The notes under the pieces: model-generated
What the model saw: the letters and a program-made list of their open reading frames with translations, nothing else
Told to the model about the DNA's origin: nothing
Databases searched by the model: none
NCBI GenBank assembly: GCA_914767715.1
Contig: OU612065.1
Span: forward strand, 1,364,001 to 1,428,000
Length of the DNA stretch: 64,000 bases
Direction of reading: 5' to 3'
Source: Membranipora membranacea
Lineage: Eukaryota > Bryozoa > Gymnolaemata > Cheilostomatida > Membraniporidae
Program-made: the position numbers and the translations under genes
Part shown: positions 1 to 14,100 of the stretch, piece by piece
Numbering within the stretch: position 1 is the stretch's first letter
Layout: each line of letters opens with the position of its first letter

Positions 1-203
1 TTAGTATCTCTGTCCTCAGTACAGTATGACATGCCATGTTAAGTCGTACAATTAATAGCTGTCAGCCTTAGTACTGGTATTACTGTCATGTCAGTCTAGT
101 CAAAAATAGCTTCATAGAGGGACAACTAAAGATTAATTGGTCGCATATTCCCAAAAGCTGTCTTGAAATGCAAAAATTAGCCTGATTTTCCTTGGAAACA
201 ATT

Positions 204-260
204 CAGACTGACCCAGGATTATCAGACTGACCCAGGATTATCAGACTGACCCAGGATTAT
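204..260. repeat. Tandem repeat, 3 x 19 bp
   Basis: Three perfect head-to-tail copies of CAGACTGACCCAGGATTAT, followed by the first three bases of a fourth. Confidence 0.95.
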
Positions 261-905
261 CAGTCCGTTCAATAATAATGTATGAATGGATTGTATAATC
301 CATATCCAAATTAAGATTTATTCTCTACAACTTTTTATCATATTTTCTTCATAAATGGCATTCACAATAATTTCAGGCATCAGGTGGTTTATACTGTATC
401 TTGCTCGGGTTTGTTCCTAAAGACGCCTCTGTGTGTGAAGTGGCAGTTGTTTGGTGATGACACAATATATAGCGTTCCTACACAGCTTCAGCAAATAAAA
501 AAACACCTAACTGATTTTATGACTACGATTAACATATACAGTATACATCGCTAGATATATATTGGCGTTCTTTTCTTCTAATTTACATGCTAGTCATCAT
601 GTGCGCCAGCCAGCCTTTAATCTCAACTGCGGAGTACAAAACTTCCATCTTATTTGTCAAACTGGTTGAACATTTTTTGGGATTTTGATCATGTGGGTGA
701 CAAACTTAATTTAATATATTACATATAATAATTGATGGGTGTTCCATTACACACATAATTAATAATGTGGACGGAAAAAAAGGAATTGTAGACTGCAACA
801 AGCACATCAATTTTGGCGTGACTTATAGTTTGAGACTGAAAAACCTGTTTCTGATCTATATGTTAGCCGATGATTGCTATGTGTCATACAACTACCATTT
901 GGGAG

Positions 906-925
906 CTCTCTCTCTCTCTCTCTCT
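906..925. repeat. (CT)n microsatellite
   Basis: Uninterrupted CT dinucleotide run of about 20 bases. Confidence 0.9.
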
Positions 926-1973
926 TTTGGGTTGATTGGTTGAAGATGGTTTGTCAAATAAGCCAGTATTATATTATAGCTTTACGGAACACGACCAATC
1001 TTAGCCTTGTCACGTGGCCATGTGGCAGCGTGACAGCTAAGGTCAACTATATATAATTATACTGCAAAATTGTATGGCTTTGGACTGTGGCATCGTCCAT
1101 TCCTTCCAAAAAAACAGCGGAGTCACGTCCGTGCAAATTGTATTGTTCCATGGTGAGACTGCAGAATGTGACCTTAAACTCCAAAAGGTTGACCACTTAC
1201 GATCTAGGACAAGGTGAACAAAATGTTTTGTGCTAAATTTTGATGGCACTAGTATAACCAGATAAGAATTGGGAGGGGGGGGGCAAAATTTAAAAATAAC
1301 TGTGATTTCATCAAGATATAGCACCACAACCAGAATACATTTCTTATAAGGTTGGCCTCTGTATAAATGTCACATTTCCTGTTCTGTAAAGTTTGCACTT
1401 CTCTCGCTGTGCACAGCTGTGAGACTAATGCCACAGACCAAAGCACGAGCAAACTACACTTGTTTATGCAGATTTTAGCTATATTTTGTTCTGCTTTACT
1501 ATTGACCAGTTTCAAAAAAGGGAGAGCTATGAATAAATACCACGGCAGGCGGCAGCTATAAGACCGCCAGATGAACTCACTACTCTACCTAAAGGTAGAT
1601 CTAAAATTTATATTGAAGGGAGAATACAGAAGGTCCTAGGACAGCTCAATCTGACAGATTAATGTTTAACATAAAGAATCTGGACAGAAATGTACATATA
1701 ACTTTGTGATATATACACTCCGCCAGAAAATAAACAGTGCAACATGCAATTAGGAGAAAGGACCTCAACCAAAATCAGGGAAAGATATATTGCTGGCATC
1801 GCAACTCCAGGTACAAAAATAAATGAAATGAAAGTCGAGACGGCGAAAAGTAAAGCAATACCTGATTATCAATCATGTGGCACTAAAATAAAAGTGTCCA
1901 CGTCTACCATGATCTGTGGTCAATTTTGTTATCCCAATGCTATTATATTACCAGTTTAAAGAAAGTCACTTTA

Positions 1974-2032
1974 GTCTATTATCTTCTCTATTATCTACTC
2001 TATTATCTTCTCTATTATCTTCTCTATTATCT
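1974..2032. repeat. 12-bp minisatellite (TCTCTATTATCT)n
   Basis: About five copies of TCTCTATTATCT with a single A-for-T variant copy in the middle. Confidence 0.9.
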
Positions 2033-2614
2033 AGGGATTGGAGAATGTGAAGAAATAGTTGGTGGACGGGATTACAACCCTGCAGAGCCAGCAAAGTCAG
2101 AACTTAGATTAATTATAGTAAACACTTTATTATGAAATGTATTATAAATTCTAGCCTTTTTTCTCACATTTATCAGCTTGAGAAAGGTGAGCTATCCTAG
2201 CAGAGGTCAAGGTGAAATTATTGATACCAACTAGCAAAGGTCAAGAGGACTACTCCGCTCACTGATATCTTTATAAGCTGCCATATTCAAATTATTGGGA
2301 ATTTCATTCATATTTAGCACCATAGACTTTCTCATAATACGAATTGGATGTGCATTACATCCCATCAGTTTTATTGATACTTGGCGCATTCGATGTATAA
2401 CTCTAGTAACACAGCTAGTGCTAATGAACCCAGATTTGATTTTGAAGTAAATCATGGCCATTTAGCTGTGGAAATGGAGGTCATTATGAGCTGATCCTGT
2501 AATATAAATGGCTTACTGAGGTGTGCAATAACCTAGGATATATCCCTGGATGTAAATTGGCTCTAGAGTGAGTGAGAATTAAAAATATAAATAAGCAATA
2601 AAACATGTATTTAC

Positions 2615-3758
2615 CCGAACTTCAATAGCGTGGTACACTCCAATAAGACATAGTAAGACTACAGTAGTCAGTGTTATCAGTATCTTTATACCATAAGAAG
2701 GGATCTGGCTCTGTAAAACAAGAAATAATATCAAGGCTGGCAGCACAGTAAAACATCAAAACGATTCGATAGCATCTTCTCTTTGAAACTGATTTTGGGC
2801 TCTAAAAGTAAAAGGAAATTATATATTTAAAGAAGTATGCTGTACTATACATTTGTGAATTTAGGGTGAGCAAATTTCTTCCCAACAAACAATTGTTTGT
2901 GATATGTAGTGAGCGAAAGATGTTGACAGTGTTGGCCTTGGCACTGCAGGCCGGAGGGGCGCTCTTTTCAGAGGAACCCTGAAAAGAGATTAAACTCAAA
3001 AGACAATCACTGCAGAAACCTGGTGATGTAATTGCCCGCTCAGAATATATCCTGTCTGAGCCAGATGCTCCCAGTTATTGAGATCTACTATTTTTGATGG
3101 ACACCAGTGACCATTGAGTTCTACAAGACTATTTGTTTTCTCGTTAATACCAGTTCATGATGACATGTCAATTTAATTAAGCTAGAATTTTTGCCCCAAA
3201 ACAGACATGAAAAGTTTTCCATGACGCAATTGGACAATTGGCAACGTCAGATTTACTCTAAGACATGACCTTTGCTACAATATTAAACAATTCAAAGCAG
3301 CTAGTTATTATTTTATTTGCTGAATTGCTATAAATTCGATGAATTTCAATCATTTTTACATTAAAAAATAAAAGTAGATATCCTAGCCAAAGTTGCTTCC
3401 AAGTGATAAATGGTGATACAGGCACATTCTATGAGCGAAAAGATCAAGGGGGACAACTCTGAAGCCAGGCGAGTGCTAGGCGTAGGTGGTATGTTTGTGA
3501 TGTAATGTCATAGTCCTTCCTCTCCCTAGTACCCCCAGAAGGGAGTTTGGTCATGCTAGCCTTACCCCATGTGGTCCCTGAGTCAACAAAGTAATATTCA
3601 ATCATGAAATAAAATTAAATGAGTAAAATTGAAGCTAAGTTAGAAAGCCATCATGGTCAATCACGGACACATCTCTAATACCTGCCATTTTTAGCTGCGT
3701 CAGTTCTGAAATGGACTGTTTTTTTCTCAAAGTCTTAAGATTGACAATAAATATATAT

Positions 3759-3803
<45 letters not shown>

Positions 3804-6306
3804 GTCAGCCCAAATTTTATGTAATATATCAAACTCAAACTGCTGTATCATCAATCGACCAAACAAGGCTCAACATGAACAATCTCATATTGACTTGTGT
3901 ACGGATGCTGGTATTTATGCAATGTAAACTTGGTTTGTGTAAAATCAATCAATTTTTCAACTCAATTTTATTAAGTATTAAAAGATATCAGCTAGATGGA
4001 TTACACTAACATACAGAAGATTGGTGTGCGGTACACCCTACCTGTAGTCTGCCCAGGCTACCCTACCTGCGTGGTACACCCTACCTGCGTAGGTGAGAAT
4101 GTAATCTACCACACCTACTAACAAGTGGGCAGGTCAATCTCTAGCCGCATCAGTATCTCTGTTACTTATATCAGAATGTAACTGTATAGGGGAAAGGTGT
4201 GAAGATAGTTGCGAGAGAATAGATAATTATACTTGAGGTGTGAGTCTACCTTATAATACAGCAGAATAGCTTATCGTCTGCTTGGTGCTGAATCTGAATA
4301 TAGGACATTACAATACTGATTGATATGGGCTGACAAGGAGGAATCAATCTGTTGTATTATTTTTTTGTAGTGAGAGGGGATGAGGTACTCGGCATTATCA
4401 ATACGCTCTGTATCGTGTACCAACATATGACTTCCTAAGATCATGTTTTACTGTTGTCAAACATTTAATGATATTTTAATGCCAGTATTTACCTATGGTA
4501 CTGAATCTGATGTAGTTTTAATTTCCTGTTTACTTATGTATGGACAATCAATAAAAATTCTATAAGGTACATTTGTTAGGCATCACTTCAGTCAAAATCT
4601 TAAATAATTGAGTGGCTGCCACAGACATACCAGTCAGCTTGTCTAAGACATAAATAAATGAATTCATTCATAAGATTGTGTCATTTAAACTGCCACATAC
4701 GATGGGCTGGTATCTCCTACATAGGGATTTTAACATACTAGTTGTATAAAACATAGTATGGACACTCTAAATGTAAATAAGATTAAACTGAAGTGCCTAA
4801 TCACTACAATTAACCAATAATTGTTACTCAGAAGATTAACAAAAAAGTCAATGATTTCTACTCTACTTGTAAAGACATTATACAAAAGGAAAGAACACGC
4901 TTCTACCCACAATTGAGGAGGGGATCTAGCAGCTCTGAAATGTCAGACTCATCCCTGTACGTATAAATCAGAGTGCGTCTGCAGCCGCACTTTTTGCTAA
5001 TAGTTTTATATGCAGCGCCTGCACAACTGCATCAGTACTTATGACATAGGATTTAATAAAGGGGAATTATCATCATACCTTAGAATGTGTTTATTAATGC
5101 TATCACATCCTTACAAATAACTCTAGATCATTAAGAAGAGATTGAGTTTTGCAGAAAAAGCCGACATACCTTTTCATAGAGTTTTGCAATGGTGCATTCC
5201 ATTTCTACTATCATCAGTAGAAGTCCTATAAGCGCAAACAAACAGCTATAGTCAGCTATGCGCCTCCTCTGCTCAGCGAGCACCTTGCGCTGACCAAGCC
5301 TGTAACCAGCGTGATGGTGAGATGAGTTTCTGTTGTTGCGGTGTTTGGCTTTCACTTCTGCCAAGGTACTTGGCTTCTGTGCATTAGTATTCATGGGAAT
5401 AATAAGCGGAAGGTCATTACACAGGTTTGACACAACCATACTGCTGCGCCGTTCTGTGGTCTGATCACCCGATAGGTTACCTACTGAGTCCTGCTTCTTA
5501 GACAGAGGGTCCTGTAGCTGTGTGAAGCGCACACCCATCGTACCAGTAGCCTTCATATACTCTACTCCAATATTTGTCAGAGTAGAGCCATACCTAGCCT
5601 GGTTTTTACTGTTGCGATCAAGTTTATTTGAAAATTTTGAATCATCAGCATTATTGAGAGAATCTGATGCTTTTGGGAAAAGGTCCTGGCTTCCTACAGT
5701 AACGCTGAACTCTTTGCTCGAACCAAGTGAAATAGACAAACTTCTTTTAGATTGGCTCGGATGTGAAGGATGGTTCTGAGAGCCTTTGTGTCTTGACCCC
5801 TCCACACCATCCGATGCTATCATTGTCGCACGACGTTCATTGAAGAAACCAGGAGACTGTGCTCGACGTGCTTGCACCTGTCCATTACACTGCCCAGCAC
5901 CATGAAGTAACAATGAGTCATTTTCCATCTGAGCTTGGTCGGTGCTGCCGATGCTCAAAGGAGGTTTACACCCCGTCGAGTTTGTCTGCAGCTGACTAAA
6001 ATCTACAGGTGTTCTCTTGGTTTTCTCTGCAGAGCCAGGAGGAATGTTCTCTGCGAGATTGTATTGCGCATGAGAGCAGCTGGAATAAAATGAATCAGTT
6101 ACAGACTCCTGACTGTCTGACTGAGGTAAGCGACTAGCTACGATGTCACCATTAGGTAGTGTTATCACGTGTGGATTGTTGACGCTGCCACTAATGTTTT
6201 GTTCCTCTTCTTCCACCTCATGTATGGTCGTTACATTGTCTGATGGAGCTACGATAAGAACACGATGCTGTGGCACTGATTTAGCCATTGATTTGCTGAC
6301 TATCAA
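2615..6306 (-). CDS. KCNN-like: SK-type small-conductance Ca2+-activated K+ channel, 5' part (KCNN-like)
   Basis: Two coding exons are visible: 6306-5170 (379 codons, phase 0, donor AAAAG|gtatgt) and 2710-2615 (32 codons). The first encodes a long Ser/Gln/Asn-rich cytoplasmic N-terminus, then GYRLGQRKVLAEQRRRIADY (residues 334-353) and a hydrophobic S1 helix ending LYEK at 379. The GYRLG-R-K-basic block followed by S1 is the hallmark of SK channels. The second exon encodes S2, including KILITLTTVVLLCLIGVYHA. Known role of the family: voltage-independent K+ channels opened by calmodulin-bound Ca2+ that set after-hyperpolarisation. S3-S6, the selectivity filter and the calmodulin-binding domain must lie beyond base 1; none was found in 1-2614. 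Translation could start at 6306 or at the second Met (6288). The N-terminal ~330 residues are low-complexity and not recognisable. Family call is secure; the subtype is not. Confidence 0.88.
3757..3800. repeat. (AT)n microsatellite
   Basis: TATATA run of about 44 bases with one G interruption near its left end, inside the SK intron. Confidence 0.9.
4031..4090. repeat. Imperfect direct repeat containing GGTACACCCTACCTG
   Basis: The motif GGTACACCCTACCTG occurs twice, with a partial third copy (CTACCCTACCTGCGT) between them. Confidence 0.75.
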
Positions 6307-9300
6307 CCAATCAGATCTTTTGATCTAGTATCTTCATCAGTAACGCTACAACAGAACAGCCAGTTAGATTTATCATAAGAGAATTATTCTATCACATGCC
6401 TGTAGCCTAATGATTATTATTTTCTTTTGAACACCTTGCTAATGAGTCTATCATTACGTAGACACCAATAATTACGATATTTACAAATTATTGGCTCTAA
6501 TTACAGAAAAATTAAAAGATTGCTATAAGCAAGATGGTTTTACGTAATGATGGTGCTACAACACCCTAATTCTAATAACCTTGTAGCGCTTTTATCTTTT
6601 GGGTTCAAAGGTAGGACATAACATTTATGCATCAATATTTTTTTCGACAATAATGGCTTACCATTGCAAACAACTTAATTAGGGCCAATGTGATGAAATT
6701 CAAAAATAATAGTGATCATGAATTGGAGTAGCTTGTTAAATTAAACCAACATATCTCAGGCGAATATTCCACATGTACTTTGTTGGACAGTGTGACAATT
6801 AGGAGGAAGATCATCCACATCTAACATCAAATCAGTCATACTCTTAAAGAAACAGCAGGGGAGGAGAGAGGCCATGAGGACTTAGTAGAAATACACCGTC
6901 CTGTATCGGATAACAGATGGTGGGAGGACAATCCCAAGTTTCAAAGTGTTAGAATGAAATTCTGCTTATCGTACCATCCGTCCATCTGGGATGTTTCGCG
7001 CTAATCATAATGCAAACGCCATATACTAACTGTCAACATTAACATTAACATTTAATGTCTTTTTGTGTATCACATGTGATTTATATTTAAACATTACAGC
7101 TAATTTTGTACTAGAAATTTATTATAAGCTTTTAATGACCTCTATCATTTTAGTGTAGCCAATTTCCTCATGTTTGTAGTTGTAGGGGTAAACCTTATGA
7201 TTATTTTTATTAGTTCAAATTTTCAAATTTAGATAAGCATTCAGGTCATACCAGTCACATATCAAGGAAGTCCAGTTACATATTTATACAATTAAATATA
7301 ACTCAGATAATAAAAATTATGTAAAAATAAAGATAGGAATAATAATGAATCCACCTACACATTTATGGGGGCTCATCTATTTTTGGTCAAAGAGCTAATT
7401 ACGCTTTACTATAAATGATATGTCGTTTTTCCTGTACGTAGCTTCTCTGCCTTTCTTCTGGATATCAGAAACAGCCATAGGAATATAAATACTTATAAAT
7501 ATTAAGTGTTTATGGTAACACAGTGTCACTATGTATTGTTACAGCTGCGGCAATGTATAGAAAGTTGAGCATACTTGGCCAAAAACAGAGCAGAGCAACA
7601 AAGCAATTCAGAGAACAGTCTCAGCCAATTTCATATTTCAATTTCCTCCCATGTATTTATAATGAAGGCTTATTTCCGGGTTTAAGATTTTCCCAATAGT
7701 TCTGCTTTCCTGAATGATGACCATTTGAATGAAAATGAGCCCGCTGTAACGTAAAAAATGGCTTAATTAGTCTGTCTAGTTATGGCACATATCCTAGACT
7801 GATAAAGATTGCTGAAAAATAAGGCTAATTTCAAGGGTCATAACTGCATAAGGATGTCAATAATACAGTTTTCCTTTTATAACTCCAGTGAACCTGAGAA
7901 AGTACAGTTATCACCCTTTACTAGATTTATAGCACTAAAATATAAACGCTCTGTTAGAGAGGAGATGTACTTTTACCAGACAAAAATCTCAGTTAACCTC
8001 CACCCTTGATATGCCTCTTGAATTTAAAAAAAAATATATGTGAATTTAAGTTTCTAAGTTCTTGGAAAACCAATTGATAAACTGTATAAACCAGTCATGA
8101 ACCCTACCGTCAATGACGAGTATTTAAAATCTTTGCTAGTGTATTGCAAGTTTTTGAAGCAACTCGTTTTCGCTAGCAAATTTTTTCTTCTTATTCAAAC
8201 ATTGGCCTTCATTTAGAGTTGTCTGCTCTCAGGGTTGTAGCTCGCCAGCAAGGCAAAACCCATAACACTCTTTTCTATTATCAAATTGATGTTTATCAAC
8301 TGCATTAAGTATATGGAAGTATTTGAAATAATCAAATTCAATAATTCATTTCTGGACAAAGGTACTTGGACGTTCATGGGATACAGTCTAATTCTTTCCT
8401 CTATCTATACGATCGAGCATTAAAACACAGGAATGACTGGTCACCCTACTTAGGTTAGGTTAGGTTGTTGTCTTCCTAACTTTTTATGCATCTGCAAAAA
8501 TAGTGAGCCTTTAACCAGGTGTGTTAAATCCATCATAGATGATTATGATTTTAATGAGGCACCGGTCACTGCCCGATAACCATTGTGTAGCAAACTTCGC
8601 TCAAGTTCTTGTCGTCATTGTTATTGATTCCTTTGACTCAAGTGAGAAAATTAACATGGAATAGTATAACAGCTACTACGCATGATACTATGCTCTGGAG
8701 GTATATCAACAACCCTACTGAGTGCTGCAAATTATAAATATACTCTACAAGCAACCAACATAAAAACCTGAAAATTTCATCTCAAAAATCAATGTCAATC
8801 GTGATCCTTCAATCGCAAAAATTGTCTAACATCACAGGACTGATCAACAAAAGCATCCTAGAGCGGTGACCACACACAGTGCAGGCAGCACACACCGCAG
8901 ATCACAAATAGTGCTGGCCCCTCATCCAATGATAACACATGAATGATGAATACATGGATGAGATAGGGCCAGCAGCAGAGCTTGAACAAAACAGGCAGCG
9001 AGCGCCTTCTCAAAACCTGATCCACCCATCTTATGTACCTAATGAACAAGTAACTGGCAAATTGACTATAAATTTGTTGTCTGGCTTGGAGAATGTCCAC
9101 ATTACACCACTCGCCGTTAAAAAAATTGGTTGGCGTTTTGATTTTTGTATAAGCGAACACAAAGTAAAGGATAAAATCATCAGATGCGATCCTCTTATTA
9201 ACTTCAAGCTGAGCCTAAGACCAGCTCAATGGGGATAATTATTAGACCTGCAGTCACAGCTTATCAAAGTCAGCCCTTACTGGCGCTTGCTTGCGCAACT

Positions 9301-11127
9301 TGCGTCTAGGGATTCAATGTCATAAACATGCATTTTACATGAGGACTGCTATTAAAAAATTGGGACTCCTGTATTTTCACCGAAATTTTAATAAACTATT
9401 TGCAAGCTGAAGTCGCCAGTACCACCACAGAAGAGATTATTCTAGAGTAAAAAACTGAGTGAGAGTGGCCCAGATGAAGGTAATACTACGAAATTTAGTT
9501 CAGCTATGAGGCCGAATGATAGAATATATTTAGCGCATTCTTTAAAAACGACATGCTTGTAACAGCAAAAGATTTCCCTTTCTTTGAGGGTTCGAAGCAA
9601 CCTTCGCTGCATCTTCCCAGCCTATAGTAAGTCTCACTATTATAGTAAGTCTCACAGCCTATAGTAAGTCTCACAGCCTATAGTAAGTCTCACAGCCTAT
9701 AGTAAGTCTCACTATTATCTACACCTCTAGGGTATGTTATATGGAAGTTGAACCGGAGTTTAATCAATTCTCCCTACTATACAGTTAGTTTGTATTATGA
9801 GAATCCGCTCAAAAGGCACCAGGTGGGACATGAATAACATTCAGTTTTATACAATATAACCTTGATCGTTGTATAGATGTATTTTTACAAAACGATAAAT
9901 GCCATGTTATCTTGTGAAAAGTTACACTCAAATAGTACTGATGTATGATTGTCTATCTCAGAATCATCGAACCCAAGACTTGATTTCCTCACCCATTCAG
10001 CTTCATCACAGAGAAGACCATTAAAGTACACACGGAAAATTAGAATGTCAGCATATCTTCCTTCCATAATTAGACCTGTCAGCTTGAAGATTGAAATACT
10101 CTATTTTTGTTACTATTCATGGGAGTTTGCCAAATTTAGATGATCTTAAAAAATAGACACTGAGATACTGAACACTTACCATCAAGCATGAGCAGCTAAC
10201 GAAACATCCAGTGAACTATACTGTGAAGGTCTAAAGTCAGCGCAGCAGCGGCATGAGGTGATGTAGAGACACTAGATGATGTCTAATTTTGCTGTCTTCC
10301 TCGATTACCAATCACTTTACAATGAATGAATGCTGCTACAATGTTATTTGGTCTAATAATCCATCATTTATAATTAATCAACAATGATATCAATGATTGC
10401 ATGCAACAAGAATAAGAAGCTGAAAACAGAGATATAACGCTCACACTCCCTGTGGAATCACGGAGCTCACTTAAATAAGAAAGTGAACCCTTTCTCCACA
10501 TAGATGTGATATCAGGCGATCGGGCAACAACAAAAGATGATGTAAATAGGCTCTTGAGTTATTTTAAATCAACAACCTATATAAAAAACCCTTGTTATTG
10601 AGCAGAAAAACATTGATTATAACGAGTAAATAAACAATAGTATGGAAATCTCAACTCCAGTGTTAGAACTGTTGAGACGAAACATAAACTAGTATCTATT
10701 AATAGGCATGGAGTGGGGGTGAACAAAATGTACAATTCTAATACAAATAAAATTCACTAACATTTCTGACCACCCATAACATAATTTTAAACATTAAGTT
10801 TACATGGTATCAAGTGTGACATGGAATTGAAGGTAAAACAATGCAATAACGCCTTCTAAGCACCTGGAATATAAGAGAGGCTGAAATTCGGTAGCAATTA
10901 ACGAAACAATTACAACCTGCACATTTTTCTGCATCATTGTAGACCTGGCTGATGCGTATCATATCTAGGATGGCACTAATTAACATAATCTCTGCGAATA
11001 TTCACCTCATATTATTTCTCTCTACTAATATATTGTAAATCACCTTCATGACACAGACAGAATATAAGCTTTACAGCGGATGTATATATATATAATATAT
11101 ATGGGGTGTAGTAACTGATGCCTATAG
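6307..11127. other. Intergenic region between SK channel and VPS33B
   Basis: Upstream of the SK coding exon and downstream of the VPS33B stop codon, both genes being on the minus strand. No exon with credible splice sites and protein similarity was found. It probably includes SK 5' UTR exons, promoter, and the VPS33B 3' UTR. A 19-bp minisatellite lies at 9619-9717. Overlapping open frames at 8939-9238 (plus) and 9160-8858 (minus) are unsupported. Confidence 0.6.
9619..9717. repeat. Minisatellite, 19-bp unit, about five copies
   Basis: Repeats of CCTATAGTAAGTCTCACAG; two copies end in the variant CTCACTATTA instead of CTCACAGCC. The repeated AG/GTAAGT-like core resembles a splice donor, but only as a by-product of the unit. 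Confidence 0.9.
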
Positions 11128-14100
11128 CTAAGGCTCCATAAGCTTCGATATAAAACGATTTCCAGTTATAATGTTAGTAGTTAGTATCAGAAATCTGTAA
11201 CCTGTAATCACAAAAATTGAAGAAATCATCACATATATATTAGAGAGGAACAATAAGATCAAATTGTGGAGTTATCAATTGAAGTCTGTTAAAAGTCAGA
11301 AAAACATAAAAGCAGGTGAAATCTTCAACACATCTACATGAAGCCGATCACTATTACGCCCAGCACTTACCCGTTAGGTGTCCAAGGAATCGCAGAGCTG
11401 CAATCTCTGAATATGTAACTCCGCCCACAAAACACACCAATACTGTCTGATCCTTAGGATCTCTCGTCTGTCCTGACTGACTCTTACCTCCTACAACAAA
11501 GAACACACGAAGACATTAGTAACAACATGGTAAAGTAGGACATATAGCCAAGCGTTACATGTCACTACCATGTTATAGAATTGTATGTATCAGATTATTA
11601 TGTTAACGGTCCACATGAGAAACACATCAGCCATAGCAGGGCAGAGAAGGCAGTGGAGAAAAATGACCATTATCTATGGATTGTAGTATGGGTGTGACAC
11701 ATACTAGCTGAGCTGTACTAGTGAGACCTGCGACCCACCTCTCACTGATTGAGCTCGCACATTCTGATATGAAGTGTTTGTTATAAGCTTGATGCTTTCT
11801 TCTATTCCACCAAATCCCCTCTTCTGTAAAATCTGCAATAAAAGAATATGCAGCTACTGAAGATAGTCCACTGCAGATTTTTCCATCCGACCTTTCGTTT
11901 TTATAACCCATCATTAAAATTGGGAATTTTGGTTGCTCCAAATGAAATGTTATATAAAAGCAAAAATCCGACTAAATAATCTGCAGTGTAAATGCACCTT
12001 GTCAAGTCACTCTGGGCATTCTTCATTTACATGATATCATTAAAACAGCATTACAAGTAACGAGACCAAATCATCATTATCATACATAAGTCTCTATTCT
12101 CACATTTTAAAGGATTTTCTGACAATCAGTGATTGTTTCTGAGTAAAGATAAGTCCTATGTTCAAATCATCAGGGAGTCTAATTAACACCAACAGAGACA
12201 GTGTTTGAAGCTGAAGTGTGAGGCTAAACAAACCCTGGGCCGAATAAGTCAGTCAGCTTCCAATAAATCTGGTCAGATTATGATCAGAAAATGGCAGCAT
12301 AGCCTACACATGTATATAATATGCAGTGTGTGATATGTGAGTATGAGTGTGTGATATGCAGACATCAGATAATATGATATCAGTCACTTTATACTCTCTC
12401 CTGTCGGTTATTTGCTTATAATTTTTCTCTCCAAAACTATTCCTTGTTTTGTCCCTTTTTTTGGATAATTAATAAATCTGTTTATGTAATGACCCTTAAC
12501 TGACAATGGATATTTGACCAATACTTGATTTATCAGTATGAAAAAAATTGCATATAGTACTAATATGGCTCAGACAAATTCAAAGATCTCAGTCACATCT
12601 CGTGTTCACTGGCAGTAGTAATTCTTTTAATTCCTGTGTCAGAGACACGCTGGGAAAGTGTACACCATCATCTAGCTGAGTTAGTATTTTAGGAGTACTT
12701 TAATGAAAAACTCAGTCAATGCCGGTTTGAATGACCTTCAAGGAAAATATCAACATAATAGATGATCACTTGATAAAATTGAGGACGTGAATATGCATGG
12801 CTAATTTTGTTTGAGGAGTTGTGTTTTCTCATGCACGAGATGTACTTTTAATAATCAATTGGCCAATTTTATGTGTCATCCAACAGAATACTCAACAAAA
12901 TTTTTTTATGTTATGTCTAAAATAGAAATTGGGCATTCGCTCTCAACTTTTTTTTAGCTTGATGACGTCAGGAAACACAGTGAAGCACACATTTGAGGAA
13001 ATTTGTCTAATATCTGAGCTATTCTTAATGTTCAGTCACTCACCAGTTCAACAAGTTTACATGACATTGGGGTGTAAGTGCCACTAAACACATACGCCAT
13101 GTCAGTAGGGTGTCGTAAGTCTATCTCGCCTGTGTGTTTGGGAATCTGCAAAAGAATATAATATGTGTTACATTCCTATCAAGGTATTTTTTAGGGCTGG
13201 GCCTCGGTTTGGCGTCATCTTTACTGATTTAGTATTCGTTATAATGTGACAGTGTAATAAGGTATACCAGGAGCTTCACTTCGGCAAAAAAAACACCGAC
13301 TGCTACAGAGATTACCGCCAATATTCTAGGGCTCATGTAAAAATGTTTGACAAAAGCAAATTAAGATGCATGGACAAACAGTAATTTTCCAATGAGAGGA
13401 AATTAAAAATCAACTTTTAATCTCAGTGGAGCTGAGTAATTATATGACATGTTTCAAAACAGGCTCTAAACAGACCTATCTCAGGAAGTAAATAGTGATT
13501 AGCTATATCACAAAAATATAGGAATACCAAACAGGAACAGTAATCCAACGAGCAAAAAGTCAGCACATACCAGGTTGAGATTTTTGCGTAACACTTGGAA
13601 GCTACTTTTCTTGGGTATATTGAGTTTGCCTGTACCTAGTCTGATACTTGGCCCGGAGGCTCCGGGTAGTTTGACATTCACAGTGTTTTGTTGTGTAGTA
13701 GTTCTTTTTGTGAATAAGCCAAGCTTAGCTAAGTGGTGGAAGGTTAGTATATGCTGATAGCCATGGCTCTGTATAGAAATAGAGACCAGTTATTAGAAAA
13801 AAAACAGTGTCATCATGAACTACAATAACTTTTACGTCTCTCTGTCTCACATCTAAGGTACTGAAGTACTGAATGAGGTTGAAATTAACTCATAGCACTA
13901 TTATGAAGGACATGTGTGCGATCTTTATGGAAAATTAACCACAAGTGTTTAGAATACATCGAGTGGCAACTTATGAGTGCCAAAAAATAAAAAAACAATG
14001 CAGGGCAACCTTCTTTTTAATCCTTGACAATTTTCTGTTGCAGAATAATGCTCTAATACTATTTGTGAATAAAAACTCTGTCATGCGACGCTACGTACTC

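Larger units (their letters stand above)
1..2614. other. Intronic or 3' sequence of the SK channel gene; no exon recognised
   Basis: This stretch lies downstream of the S2 exon of the minus-strand SK gene, so it is presumably intron. I could not find the S3 exon. It contains a 19-bp tandem repeat (204-260), a CT run (906-925) and a 12-bp minisatellite (1974-2032). A 76-codon open frame at 2461-2231 on the minus strand has no splice context or recognisable similarity and is not called as a gene. Confidence 0.6.
2711..5169 (-). other. Intron of the SK channel gene
   Basis: Bounded on the minus strand by the donor gtatgt after LYEK (5169-5164) and the acceptor TTTTACAG before the S2 exon (2711-2712). 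Contains an (AT)n microsatellite and a short imperfect direct repeat at 4031-4090. No coding sequence seen. Confidence 0.8.

Noticed and set aside
204-260. Regular repeats that might be a CRISPR array (also 1974-2032 and 9619-9717)
   Set aside because: They are contiguous tandem repeats with no unique spacers, in a clearly eukaryotic genome.
2231-2461. 76-codon open frame on the minus strand, containing NAHPIR, as a possible SK channel S3 exon
   Set aside because: Does not match the S2-S3 region of SK channels and lacks suitable splice borders.
8451-8467. TTAGG repeated about three times, as in arthropod telomeres
   Set aside because: Far too short and internal; three copies occur by chance in AT-rich DNA.
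8858-9238. Overlapping ~100-codon open frames on both strands
   Set aside because: No splice sites in context, no recognisable domain, and the two frames compete; length is expected by chance.
9885-10067. Minus-strand frame with acceptor and matching phase as the last VPS33B exon
   Set aside because: The peptide does not resemble the VPS33B C-terminus, whereas 11201-11128 does (YRFLILTTNIITGN), has the same phase and gives the right total length.
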